From Neurospora tetrasperma FGSC 2508 (Eukaryota > Ascomycota > Sordariomycetes > Sordariales > Sordariaceae), in contig NW_009799100.1 of NCBI RefSeq assembly GCF_000213175.1, positions 2,921,952-2,985,951 on the forward strand: a DNA stretch of 64,000 nt, written 5' to 3'. This document shows positions 45,974 through 56,882 of the stretch, piece by piece. The translations under genes were made by a program, and so were the position numbers. The notes under the pieces were generated by a model, which was given only the letters and a program-made list of their open reading frames with translations, ran no database searches and was not told where the DNA came from. Within the stretch, counting starts at the first letter, position 1, and every line of letters starts with the position of its first letter.

Positions 45974-47242
45974 ATGTCCACCATGTTGCGCAAGAAGGAA
46001 GCCTTCACTGTTATCACGCCCATTCCGGGCTTCATTCCACGACAGTTGGCCATCGACATCCTTCATTCTCATTCTGAAGTTATTACTCTTAACCCTCTTG
46101 TCCTCGACCACAAGCCCATCGCGGCCCCCCAGGATGCAGAAACAGACGAGTATTATGCGACATGGTACGAGATCACCGAACGAGTCACGATTCTGCCTGG
46201 AATTGGGAGGATGGGGGCTACAACCATCAAGTTCAATGGCTGCTTTCACGACATGCCATGGGGTCTTCAGACTCACATTTACGCCCCCATGAACGTTGAC
46301 CTTCGCAACACCTATCGCATCGCCGGTAATCAACCAAACTTTGAGCCTCCAGAGCCACTTGAGATGGGGTTATCAGCTCTTGGGGCACCGTCGGATGGGT
46401 TATATCTTCGTGAGGATATTGAGATCAAGTGCAGTCGCACTGTCATGAGTTTTGTCAAGTCGCAAATGAAGAAGGCGGGTGGGGAAATGGTGAGACGCAT
46501 CATCAAGAAGGCCGAGTTACTGGATGCTGGCGTGCTTCAGGCTATGATCGAGGACGGAAAGCTGAAGACGTTCAACCCGGCCGACAAGAGGAATACAGTC
46601 CGACGACCGGCTGTGGCTTCTCCGGGCCCTCAGTTTTCGCCTACATTTGCCAGCTCATCGGCCTCTGGTACACCACCTCAGTCTCCCGGTGTTCCCTATC
46701 AGATCCCGCGACCGCTATCTGCTACTCCCAGTCAACACCGGTCAAGTACTCCTGGATCCTACCACCGTCCTAACAGCTACGGGAAGGCACCCGCTGCTTT
46801 CGGCTATGGAACCCGGAATGGACCACAGGAGCTGTCTGTTACCAACCCTGAACCGGTCTCAAATGGTCCGATTGAGATGCCAGGCGACTTCTACCACGCA
46901 CCATCAAACCTTCAGCCTCAATCTCTGCCATCCTCCAACCGAAATTCCAGTCAGTCATACTCGTCCGACCGGCCACAAGCAAGCCCGAACCCATCATTAC
47001 GCAGCGGGTTCCCGTCTCCCGCTTTGGACAAGAATTTTGGACTACAGACTCACCAGGAAACGTCCGAGGAGCACAGGGAGGAGGCTTTGAAGAAATTAGA
47101 CCCGCGTATCCCGCATCCGTCTCACTACGCTCCGTATAACCCAGCGGATTACGGTCCCGTGGACCCGTTGAAGGTTCTTGGCAACCAGTATGGACACAGT
47201 CCACAGGCTCAGCAGCTGTATAAGAACACGTACACAAGGTGA
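45974..47242 (+). CDS. DUF7053-like fungal protein with disordered tail
   Basis: Predicted 422 aa, intronless, ATG at 45974. The N-terminal 175 residues form a compact domain (starting LRKKEAFTVITPIPGFIPRQLAIDILHSH, with YATWYEITERVTILPG and GLYLREDIEIKCSRTVMSFVKSQMKKA). This matches what I know as the fungal DUF7053 family, which has a lipid-binding START-like look, but function is unknown. After a short helical part (about 175-205) there is a 170-residue Ser/Pro/Gln-rich disordered stretch. The last 50 residues (DPRIPHPSHYAPYNPADYG and onward) look ordered and conserved, unlike the linker. No signal peptide or membrane segment is seen. The domain name is from memory of the family, not a search. 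Confidence 0.75.
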   Translation: MSTMLRKKEAFTVITPIPGFIPRQLAIDILHSHSEVITLNPLVLDHKPIAAPQDAETDEYYATWYEITERVTILPGIGRMGATTIKFNGCFHDMPWGLQTHIYAPMNVDLRNTYRIAGNQPNFEPPEPLEMGLSALGAPSDGLYLREDIEIKCSRTVMSFVKSQMKKAGGEMVRRIIKKAELLDAGVLQAMIEDGKLKTFNPADKRNTVRRPAVASPGPQFSPTFASSSASGTPPQSPGVPYQIPRPLSATPSQHRSSTPGSYHRPNSYGKAPAAFGYGTRNGPQELSVTNPEPVSNGPIEMPGDFYHAPSNLQPQSLPSSNRNSSQSYSSDRPQASPNPSLRSGFPSPALDKNFGLQTHQETSEEHREEALKKLDPRIPHPSHYAPYNPADYGPVDPLKVLGNQYGHSPQAQQLYKNTYTR

Positions 47243-48380
47243 TGGAGTAGGAACAAATTTGATAAAGTTTTTCAACGTGGCTTGACATTGGATGATAGAT
47301 AGGCAGGCGGGGATATCTCGGTTTTTTTTGGTTTTTTTTCGGTGCTTCATATACCCATTCGCTTTTTTCTTTGCTGTACATATGTATACAGACTTTTAAC
47401 TTCCTGTGATGATGAACCTTTTGTTTCGAGAAAAAAAAAGGTTGGCGTGCTGGTCTATTGTCAAGGCACTTCAAGGTTCGATAAGATCAGATCAATGTAA
47501 TTCTTCACTTTGAAGGCACCCAGCTGAGAGAGCATTATCCTGTGTGCCCAACCAAATATCCTTTGCAGCATTTTCAGGTAGCAAGACTTAAATTGGTGTC
47601 ACACCCGTTCATCACAGTATGTGCATGACGTGACGTGGTAGAATATCAGATACAATCTCATATTTGATTGCCAATAATCTTCTTGTTAAAATATCTTCTT
47701 CCTGTTCTTTCAAAAGAACATTTATTATGCCAGTAATTTCTATGAATCAAGATCAAGATAGTATTTGGGCGTATATCAACATGGACGACGCGTGTATGAA
47801 GATGATCTGGGAGCATTACCATAGTTGGCGGCACAAAGACTGGACTTTCGCTTCTTCCTACCCATTGGAGGGTTATCAATCATCAACACTCTGAAAACTA
47901 CAAATGGCTTTCTGTGCAGCTAAGCTTAGGCTTCGTTTAATTATCTTCCTGTTGATTTCACATAAAGCGTGCTAGGGGGTACCGTTTCGCTCAAGACATC
48001 AGTGCCGGTGATAAATGGTAGAACTCTAAAAGTGAAAATGGCCAAGCTATGCAGCATAATGTTTAGAATGTTGACGTATGGTAAGAGGACTACTACCGTG
48101 GCCATACGGATAAACTCATACAACTTTACCTCAACATCATCCAATGCTTGTTGGGTAGATGGTTATCGAGGGATCAGATGGAAGTGAGGTTGCTGAATAA
48201 GATATGGAATGGAATATTACCTCTTGCGGTTAGTGTAAGTAGCAATTGGCGCTTTTGGATATCCCGCTAAAATACGTCACTCCACTGCAGCATCCTCCAT
48301 AAACCATCAACCGATCAAACTTGTCATGCAGTAGCCTCGACTGAACAACAACCGATTGCCCACAATCGAAATCTGCCAAC
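47243..48380. other. intergenic upstream of CWF19
   Basis: 3' region of the DUF7053-like gene and promoter of CWF19. T runs at about 47321-47340 and 47360. Short frames at 47.66-48.19 kb have no recognisable domain. Confidence 0.5.
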
Positions 48381-50651
48381 ATGGACAGTTTGGAAGACTT
48401 TGAGAAGCAGCTCGCTGCGGAAAAGGAGGAGCGCGAGCGCGCAAAAGAAAAGGAACAACGGCGCAAGCACAAACATCATCATCATCGCCGCGACAGATCA
48501 TCAGACCGCGACCGCGACCGAGATGGAAATAGGGACAAGGACACAGAGAGAGACAAAGACAGACACAGAGATAGGGACAGTGACCGCCACCGATCACATC
48601 GATCTCGAGACGACCACGACGAGGAAGATGACAAGGATGGACACCGACACAAGCGATCGCGCCATTCGCGTCATGACGACCACCACGAAGAGGAATCGCG
48701 GCACCGACACAGACACAGGGACCGGTCGGGTGATAGGTACAGTGAAAGGGACAGGGAGCATAGAAGTGACCGCAGGCGTAGCACTAAGGACACGAAAGAC
48801 CTCAAACCGACAGACGCCAAAGAGGACCTCCCCTTGCCGGACGAGGAGAAGGCCCCCATGGACGTCGACAAACCGGCGCTTGTTCGCGACTCTTGGATGA
48901 CAGCACCATCTGCGGTAGATGTCGATTACGTTCAACGAGGCAGGAAGAGGAGCCCATCGGCCAAAAAGGAAGAGCCGAAACGGGTGCTACATGAGAGGGA
49001 GGTCAATAGAGGATTAGCTGAGATGGAGAACTGGTCCATGCCAGTTGAGCGAGATATCGAGAGAGGGCAGGAACCTCCACGGAAGCGAGAAGTCAACTAC
49101 ACATTTGGTGACGAAGGGTCGCAATGGCGAATGACCAAGCTAAAGGCAGTTTACACGACGGCGGAGCAGACGGGCAAGACAGTCGAGGAGGTTGCTCTTG
49201 AGCGTTTTGGAAGCCTGGAAGAATTCGACGAGGCCAGAGAAGAGAAGATCGAGGTGGACAGGAGGAAGCTGTACGGTGAGGGCTACGCTGGCAAAGAGAA
49301 GCCAACAGGCGAGTTATACGAAGAGCGTATGGCAAAGATGCGTTCCCAGCGACCCGAATCACCAGACCGCGAAAAATCATCACCGCCCGCGCAAGGTGTC
49401 ATCATCGAGGATCAACTACAAAAAGCGCCTCCCATCGACCAATCGACCCTCAACCGCATGCGCGCCGCCCTTATGAAGGCCAAGCTTCGCAAGGCCCCAG
49501 AGGCCGCCAAGCTCGAGGAGGAGTATAACGCCGCCATGGCCGCCTTCCAAGCCGGCAATGCCTTCCAAGCAGGTAGCGTGTCCGGCGCCGCCGTCGTCCT
49601 CGACGCCTCGCACAACCGCATGCTAGCCGGCCCGCGCGGCGAAGTCGTAGCCGTGACCAACACCAAACGGGGCCGCGAGCGGGGCACCGTCGTCGAAAAC
49701 GAAGACATGAGCATCGACGACATGGTACGCGAAGAACGGCGCACTCGCGGCCAAGCCGGCGGCGAAGGCCTTCGTCTAGCCGAGCGCATCGCCAAAGACG
49801 CCAAATTCGACAACGACCTCGAGTACCTGGACGAAAACGCGGCCAAGCTGGCCAAGCGCGTGCACAAGAACGAGGCCTCGCTCAAGAACGTAGCGGTAGC
49901 CGAGTACAGGAAACTCAACCGCATCCTCGACACCTGTCCGCTGTGCCACCACGAAGAGCAGGCCCCTCCCAAGAACCTGCCGGTCGCGCCCATCATCTCC
50001 CTCGCCACCCGCGTCTACCTAACCCTCCCGACTTCCCCCGAACTAACGGGTGCCGAAGGCGGCGCCCTGATCGTCCCCATCAGCCACCGTACCAACCTGC
50101 TCGAGTGCGACGACGACGAGTGGGAAGAAATCCGCAATTTCCAAAAGTCGCTCACGCGCCTCTACCACGAACAGGGGCGCGAGGTGCTCTTTTACGAGAA
50201 CGCTGCCGCTCCCGGGAGGAGACTACACGCCGCCATGATGGCCGTCCCCATCCCCTGGGACCTGGGCGACACCGCGCCCGCCTTCTTCCGGGAAGCGATG
50301 CTCTCGGCCGACGACGAGTGGGCGCAGCATAAGAAGGTGATCGATACGGGCAAGGCGGCGCGCGAGGGCGGCATGGGAAAACTGGCGTTTAGGAGGAGTA
50401 TTGCCAAGGAGATGCCGTATTTCCATGTGTGGTTTAATCTGGATGGGGGGTTGGGCCATGTGGTGGAGAACTCGGAGCGGTGGCCGAGGGGCGATTTGTT
50501 TGCGAGGGAAATCATTGGCGGAATGTTGGATTCTGAGCCGGATGTTATCAAGAGGCAGGGGAGGTGGTCGAGGAGTGATGAGAGGGTTGATGGGTTTAAG
50601 AAGAGATGGAGGAAGTTTGACTGGACGCGGGTGCTTACTGAGGGCGCTTGA
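48381..50651 (+). CDS. CWF19: CWF19-like spliceosome/intron-turnover factor
   Basis: Predicted 756 aa, intronless. The N-terminus is charged: a helix, then an RD/RS-like region (residues 30-130) of Asp/Arg/His repeats typical of splicing factors. The C-terminal half carries the two CwfJ domains: CwfJ_C_1 begins about residue 510 with CPLCHHEE and includes ALIVPISHRTNLLECDDDEWEEIRNFQKSL, and CwfJ_C_2 ends with MPYFHVWFNLDGGLGHVVE. CwfJ proteins bind late spliceosomes and, with the debranching enzyme Dbr1, act in lariat turnover in the nucleus. The region equivalent to a histidine triad reads RLHAAMMAVPIP, so the HIT-type catalytic histidines are not retained. It is convergent with RRP3, 271 bp apart. 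Confidence 0.92.
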   Translation: MDSLEDFEKQLAAEKEERERAKEKEQRRKHKHHHHRRDRSSDRDRDRDGNRDKDTERDKDRHRDRDSDRHRSHRSRDDHDEEDDKDGHRHKRSRHSRHDDHHEEESRHRHRHRDRSGDRYSERDREHRSDRRRSTKDTKDLKPTDAKEDLPLPDEEKAPMDVDKPALVRDSWMTAPSAVDVDYVQRGRKRSPSAKKEEPKRVLHEREVNRGLAEMENWSMPVERDIERGQEPPRKREVNYTFGDEGSQWRMTKLKAVYTTAEQTGKTVEEVALERFGSLEEFDEAREEKIEVDRRKLYGEGYAGKEKPTGELYEERMAKMRSQRPESPDREKSSPPAQGVIIEDQLQKAPPIDQSTLNRMRAALMKAKLRKAPEAAKLEEEYNAAMAAFQAGNAFQAGSVSGAAVVLDASHNRMLAGPRGEVVAVTNTKRGRERGTVVENEDMSIDDMVREERRTRGQAGGEGLRLAERIAKDAKFDNDLEYLDENAAKLAKRVHKNEASLKNVAVAEYRKLNRILDTCPLCHHEEQAPPKNLPVAPIISLATRVYLTLPTSPELTGAEGGALIVPISHRTNLLECDDDEWEEIRNFQKSLTRLYHEQGREVLFYENAAAPGRRLHAAMMAVPIPWDLGDTAPAFFREAMLSADDEWAQHKKVIDTGKAAREGGMGKLAFRRSIAKEMPYFHVWFNLDGGLGHVVENSERWPRGDLFAREIIGGMLDSEPDVIKRQGRWSRSDERVDGFKKRWRKFDWTRVLTEGA

Positions 50652-50922
50652 TATGCATTTCAGTGGTTAAGATTGATATCGTCCGTCCTAATTGGAGCTT
50701 GGGATATCGATGTCAAGGCGACCCTCCATTATTTGACTAAATATACATAGCGTTTTGGACCAAGCTTCCTGCAGTCACCGGGTATCTTCATATCGCGACA
50801 TGTACTTCCAACACAACATATTGCGCTCAGCCGAACATCGGGTATTGGTTTCAACATTTTATCGTGTTTTTGTTCGCTTTTAACCAGAAAACATCGCCTC
50901 GCTACGTTCATGTCATAGATTC

Positions 50923-52619
50923 TTAACCCTCCTCAGCATCCATATGATCACGGCCGCCACCCTGGCCGTTTCCGCGCTTCCTCTTGAGCAAGCCACCGTG
51001 CTTGCCCTGATTCTCCATCAAAGACTTCATCTCGTTCCTGGCATGGCGTTGCGCCTCCTCGACGCGGGGCTTAAACACCATAACCTCGTCCTTCTCCAAA
51101 GGATACTCATCAAGCTTGTGGCCGAGAGCAGCTTCGATACGGAGCCAAATTTCGAGATCACTACATCATGGTTAGGCTCACCGTTCTCGGTAGAATAAGG
51201 CGGGGCGGGGTGTAGATCTTACTATTGTGTGACAATGCTGATAGCATGACCAGACTTGCCCGCACGAGCAGTACGACCGACACGATGGACATAGGTCTTG
51301 GAGTCCTGAGGAAGATCGTGGTTGATGACGCAGTCGACGTTAGGAATATCGAGACCACGGGCAGCAACATCGGTAGCCACGAGGATCTCACGGGAACCGG
51401 CACGGAACTTGTTCAGGGCACCGAGACGAGCAGACTGCGAGAGGCCACCGTGGAGAGGGATGGCGCCCATACCGAGGGTGCGGAGCAGGATCGCAATGCG
51501 CTGGGTTTCCAGCACGGTTCTGGTGAAGATGATGATGGTCTGGCCGGCAAACTCGTTGCAGAGGTAGACCAGGTAGGTGTCCTTGTGCATGTGTGGGATG
51601 AAAACGTAGTTGGACTTGAGCGTCGAGACGGTTGCGTACTTGTTGGAGGATACGCTGACCTTGAGGGGGTCCCGCAACGAGGCGCGCTGCAAAGACTCGA
51701 CCTTACTGGACATGGTGGCGGAGAAGAGGAACGTCCGGCGCTCGCGGGGAAGGAACTTGAGGATCTTTTCGAGAATTGGGCCGAAATCCATGTCGAGCAG
51801 ACGGTCGGCTTCGTCCATGACCAGGTACTGCATGGAACGTAGACTGAAGCCCTTGGTCTTCTCCAGGTGGTCGAGCAGTCTACCGGGAGTCGCAACGATA
51901 ACGTGGGGCTTCTTGCCGAGAGCAATTGCTTGTGTTACCATGTCCATACCACCCAAAATCAGAGCGCATCTTAGCGAGATCAAGCTACCGAGCGCTTCAA
52001 AGGCTTGGGCGATCTGGGCTGCAAGTTCTCTTGTGGGCGCAAGGACGAGGGCGAATAGAGGGGCCGGCTTGTCGAGGAGCGCTTGTAGGATGGGAAGGGC
52101 AAAGGCCGCTGTTTTACCGGAACCAGTCTCGGCAATACCAATGATATCGCGGTTTTGGAGGGCGAGGGGAATCGATTGTTCTTGAATGGGTGTCGGGTTC
52201 TTGTATCCGAGACGTTCGCAAGCTTCGCAGAGGGCGTCGACGATTCCCTGTGTAGGACATAGGTTAGCACCGCTTCTTTACTTTTTTTTGGTACAGCACT
52301 GGCATGGACCAGCCTAGTTGACAAGTGAACATACAAGATCCTTAAAGGTCTTCTTAACAGTCTCAACCTCCTCCTGTTCCGGGGCAACGTCGAGAGTCAC
52401 GGAGTCCTCTTCTGTCGAGTTGGTGGCGGGAGTTGACTCCTCTGTTGGCTCTGGCGCATCTTGTTTCTTTTCCGTCTTCTCTGTCTTCTTGGTGCTGGAC
52501 TTGTCCTTGGTCGACTTATCCTTGACCTTTTTTTCCTTCTTCAGCTCGGGTGCAGAAGGAGCAGCCGCCTTTTTGAGGGCGCTGGGCTCGTCGGAAGTTT
52601 TCCTCCGTTTTGTCGACAT
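50923..52619 (-). CDS. RRP3: DEAD-box RNA helicase Rrp3 (rRNA processing)
   Basis: Predicted 515 aa from exons 52619-52335, 52247-51223 and 51160-50923, introns GTATGT...ACAG and GTAAGA...GTAG, in phase. All helicase motifs are present: Q motif GYKNPTPIQ, motif I AETGSGKT (about residues 134-141), Ia PTRELAAQ, Ib [41 protein letters not shown] and [12 protein letters not shown]. The N-terminal 90 residues are Lys/Glu/Thr-rich and disordered, and the tail [14 protein letters not shown] is basic. Length and order fit Rrp3/DDX47, a nucleolar ATP-dependent helicase in 18S rRNA maturation. The neighbour SSF1, read from the same short intergenic region, also serves ribosome assembly. Confidence 0.93.
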
Positions 52620-52980
52620 GATGGTCGGTGATAGTTATGGTAAATAATGGGAGTGGACCGACGGTGTTCGCTACGAAGGGCGGACTTCCCAGTGAACTTT
52701 TATGTCACTTTCCATTGATCTTCCCCAAATTTCCAGGCTTATCGGTTGGCGGGTCCTGCACGATAAGCCCCGGCCCCACCGAAATTTTTGTCAGAATGGG
52801 CCATTGTCCCAAGCTTCTCTCTCCATCAGGGACGCCCCCCCATAGACATTTGCCTGCACAGTTCTGCTTCAGTGTTCGAGTCTGCCAGTTACAGATCTTT
52901 AAATCAAATCATCACCACCACCACCTCCTTCTTCACCACACACATCACCCACTAACCGACAACTCACCCATACATTCACA
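52620..52980. promoter_or_regulatory. 361-bp bidirectional promoter of RRP3 and SSF1
   Basis: Two ribosome-biogenesis genes start outward from this interval. It contains GAAATTTTTG at about 52779-52788, close to the RRPE-type A/T motif known from yeast ribosome-biogenesis promoters, and a second AAATTT at about 52727. The right end (52900-52980) is a CA-rich leader of the SSF1 gene. The regulatory role is inference. Confidence 0.5.
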
Positions 52981-54485
52981 ATGGCCAGGAAAAGAGTCAA
53001 GAAGAGAACCCACGTTGGCGCCAAGAACCCCGTCTCTTCGGCGGCCCTCAACGGCCATGCCGACCGCAAGGACCCCAAGAGCATGGTCATCCGCATTGGC
53101 GCCGGCGAAGTAGGAACCAGCATCAGTCAATTGGCCACCGACGTCAGGAGAGTCATGGAGCCCGGTACCGCGACCAGGTTGAAGGAGAGAAAGGCCAACA
53201 GACTGCGCGACTACGTTACCATGTGCGGACCGCTAGGCGTCACCCATCTTTTGCTCTTCTCCAGATCCGAATCCGGAAATACCAACCTCAGACTCGCTAT
53301 TGCTCCCCGGGGCCCTACATTTAACTTCAGAGTCGACAAATACTCTCTTGCAAAAGATGTGCGGAGAGCGCAAAGGCATCCCAAGGGTGGCGGCAAGGAG
53401 TTTCTCACTCCCCCATTGGTATGTTGCTGTCAACCTACTCTTTTCATATGGAGCATGCTAACGATGTAATCTAGTTGGTCATGAACAACTTCACAGATCC
53501 CAACGCCGACGCAAACTCCAAGGTCCCCAAGCACCTCGAGTCTATCACGACGACTGCCTTCCAATCCCTGTTTCCTCCCATCAACCCCCAGAGGACCCCT
53601 CTCAAGTCGATTCGCAGAGTATTACTTCTCAACCGCGAGAAGTCGCCCGAGAACGACGGCTCATTCATCATCAACTTCCGTCACTACGCCATCACAACAA
53701 AGGCCGTCGGCATGTCCAAGCCCCTCAGGCGGTTGAACGCCGCCGAGAAGCTCATCAAGTCCAAGAGCAGGAAAGGCGGCCTCCCGAACCTTGGCAAGCT
53801 CCGCGACATTTCAGAGTTCATGATCGGTGGAGAAGATGGCCAAGGCTACATGACGGACGGCACAAGCGGCAGCGAATACGATACCGACGCCGAGATTGAG
53901 ATCCTAGACCAAGGCCCGAAGAAGGTGAAGAGCGCCAAGGCTCGGGCTGCCATCGCGGCGGTGGAGGCTGCCGAGGAGGAAGAGGAAGGTCATGACGACA
54001 ACGTTGAGCGCAGGGCAGTAAAGCTCGTGGAGCTCGGACCTCGTATGCGGCTACGCATGACCAAGGTCGAGGAGGGCATGTGCTCAGGAAAGGTACTGTG
54101 GCACGAGTACGTGCACAAGACCCAGGAGGAGATTCGGGAGCTCGAGAAGAAGTGGGAACAGAAGAGGAGGGAGAAGGAGGCGCGCAAAAAGCAACAGAAG
54201 GCGAACGTGGAGAAAAAGAAGGCCGAGAAGGCTGCCCACAAGAAGGCGACCGGCGGAAAGAGCAAGGACGACAGCGACGACGAGGACGAGATGGACATGG
54301 ACGACTACCCGTATGACAGCGACATGTACGATGCCGAGGACGGGTTTGACAGCGAGGGACTGGCTGGTGATGCTGAGGAGCAGGCCAATACCAAGATGGA
54401 GCAGGACGGCGAGTGGGAGGACGAGGAGGAGGAGATTGCCCAGGAGGCACAGGCGAAAGGAAAGAAGAAGCCTGCTTTAAAATGA
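52981..54485 (+). CDS. SSF1: Brix-domain ribosome biogenesis protein Ssf1/Peter Pan
   Basis: Predicted 482 aa from exons 52981-53418 and 53475-54485, intron GTATGT...CTAG in phase 0. It opens MARKRVKKRTHVG, a basic start typical of the family. The Brix domain spans about residues 30-300, with MVIRIGAGEVG, DYVTMCGPLGVTHLLLFSRS, the RGPTFNFRVDKYSL segment and the RRVLLLNREK...FIINFRHYAI block. After it come a Lys/Glu/Ala helical coiled region (about residues 370-420) and an acidic tail with DSDDEDEMDMDD. Ssf1 is a nucleolar 60S assembly factor needed for 27S rRNA processing together with Rrp15 and Rrp14. It is convergent with the small mitochondrial gene downstream. Confidence 0.93.
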
Positions 54486-56474
54486 TGGACGTCCTGAAGT
54501 AGTGTACGTGGCGCAGACCCGGTCTCCTTTCCATTTTTGTCCATATTTCACGTCATGTTTTACGGTTAGCATATGCCCTCAATCACTGGGCCGGTATCTT
54601 GGGAATAACCCTTCATCGGAAAATAGTATTGGTGTTGGTAGCAAAGAAGAGAGACATATACCAGGTTGTTCGAGAAGGTCTATAGGTCTAGGTTCCTCGC
54701 AGCTTCATAGTATGAGACAATCACTTAACTCGCTCAGACCGCTGTCAACAACAACATTGTGTCAACACACCCATCAACTGTATGATCATCCTCACTGTGC
54801 CCTCCCTTATCCGCTCTCTGCCACACCCACGGTGTCAGTAACACCCTTCTCCTGCTAAATTAACCTTGGCAAGATACCAGATTTGCACCGGTCTGTAACG
54901 GTGTCACCCGTGGTTGCATCAACCATCCTCTCCCGGCTCAAGAAAAGAAAAGAAAAGAAAAAAAAAAACCAGATGACGGCACAACAGCAAAGTGGTAGGT
55001 TTCACACACTTGGGAGTACGGTAATACGCGACCTCAGCGACATGAGCACAGAGGGAGGGAACAGGACCGAATGGGATGGATTATACTCCTGTACTGTCCA
55101 CGACCACAAGTTGCTGCCGGTACCCTATGTGCGAGATGTCGTGGTGTGGTCGTTAAGGTGGCTCGGTGGGAATTGCTTCTTTTTTTTCTTTTCACATAAC
55201 CTGAACGTCTGGATAGGTGTCTATTTACTCCTCGTTTTCTTCGCTCTGTTTTTTGTGTTGTTGTTGCCGTCGCTGTTGTGTATTCCACCCATCATTCACT
55301 TCCACTTTCACTTTCACTTCCACTTCCTGAGCCAAGCCAGGCACTTATCAACCTCCAGCCTTTCGGCGACTCGTTGCCGTGTGGTCCCATCTGGAGTGCC
55401 GTCCGTGAGGTTGCGTGCGTGCGGTGCCCGTGGGAGGTGGTTCGAACTCGAGTGGGCAATGGCTTGATATGATCCCATTCATCATGAATTTTTATAGGGG
55501 GGTACAGGAGTGGATGTAACTTTGTTGCTGCACCTTCGGAAAGGACCTTCCGTACTTCCGTACCTGTCTGCCGTAGATACGCTCGGCTGGGTCTCGGATT
55601 TAAGGCACCGAGACAGCACTTGGGAGGTTGGGCTAAACGAATAAGGGGTGAGGGGGGGATCATCTTCTTGGCTCTTGTGGCTTTTTTGCTTGGAGGGGGA
55701 GATCTGTTCACGCTTGAAGCTCGTTTGGGTAAGGTCGTCGGCTGTGTTTGTTCATGGCTGGAAGGTACTTGGAGGGGCATTTTTGTCCGGAGATGGTGTT
55801 CTTCGTTGATGATCACGATTTTGGTCACTGATTTGAGCATTTGTGTTCATTCAAATGTTGTGATATTTTACGCCCTCAAAATACCGGGCACCTATGTAAA
55901 TTTGGTGATAGTGAAGCCTAAAGTGCTAACACGTCGAATAAAGATGAAAATGAGGGAAAATATGCGGCGCAAAAGCTGGCGATGGGCATTTCGTCCTGCT
56001 TTCGCCTCCATCTCTCCTCCCTTTTTTGGTATCCTGACGATGCTGAAATAAATCAGGCGCCGGCCAGTGTGACTTCTCCCACCTTTCTTCCAAAGCGACA
56101 CCAACAACACCCGTGGGTATCCGTTCTTCAAGATATCCCCAGGATAATATCCAAAAAAAAATCGCATGGCTCAGACTGCGCGCACGCAGGTATGCAATGC
56201 TTCTGACGCTGATGCATATTCCCATCCGGATCCCATGATACTCCCAAAAAAAAAAAAAAACCCAAAACAAAAGAAAATCAGCCCCGTCCGATGACTTGGG
56301 CCCCAAAACGCCGAAAACACCATCCCCCAACAAGAACGTTAAATCGTCGTAAATCATTGCATGATGATCGGGCTCAATATCGTTTGTCGCCTCAGTCGAT
56401 CAGTTTCGCCGTCGCCGTCATGTTGTATGAATGCGTCGGCGGAGAGCAGCGATGAGATCACAAAACTCGCTCGC
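54486..56474. other. intergenic between convergent genes
   Basis: About 2 kb with no supported gene. Seen: an A-rich AAAAGAAAAG tract at 54943-54968, a hexamer repeat of CACTTT type at about 55298-55330, and A runs at about 56153 and 56245. Short frames on both strands carry no domain. Confidence 0.5.
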
Positions 56475-56882
56475 TCACTGCCTCTGCTGAGCCTCATACG
56501 CCCTAACAGCCCGCTCCAGCTCCTCAAGACTGCCACGGTCACCATAGGCGTCCGCCAACATGTTTGCGCGGCGCTGCCTCTCCAACTCGGCTTGCTCCAT
56601 GGCCGCCACGCGCCGTTGCATTTGGGCTTCACGGTAGGTGCTGATGCCGTAGCCAATGGCAGCAATGCCTACTAGGGGTGGAAGCCTTTAGAGGGCAATG
56701 TGTTAGTTTAGATTACAAGATGGAGAGGGGAAAGGGGTGGTCTGCGGGGAAGTGGGACAAGACAAGACTAACCATTTGAGACCCTTGGAGGATTTGTGGG
56801 AGGCTTGGTAGAGGTGGGGGAGGGAGCTGGGGTATACACGAGCGGAGGTGGTGAGGAGGCGGGCAGGTTGTTGGCGGTTCAT
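56475..56882 (-). CDS. small probable mitochondrial single-pass membrane protein
   Basis: Predicted 106 aa from exon 56882-56773 and exon 56685-56475, intron GTTAGT...AAAG in phase 2 (joining at a Trp codon). The N-terminus MNRQQPARLLTTSARVYPSS has Arg, Ser and Thr and no acid, as in mitochondrial presequences. A short hydrophobic segment LPPLVGIAAIGYGIS follows the join (about residues 38-52). The rest (REAQMQRRVAAMEQAELERQ and on) is a charged helix, likely coiled coil. This layout suits a small inner-membrane subunit or assembly factor. I do not recognise the family. The whole coding logic rests on one intron, but phase, splice sites and composition all agree. Confidence 0.7.
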
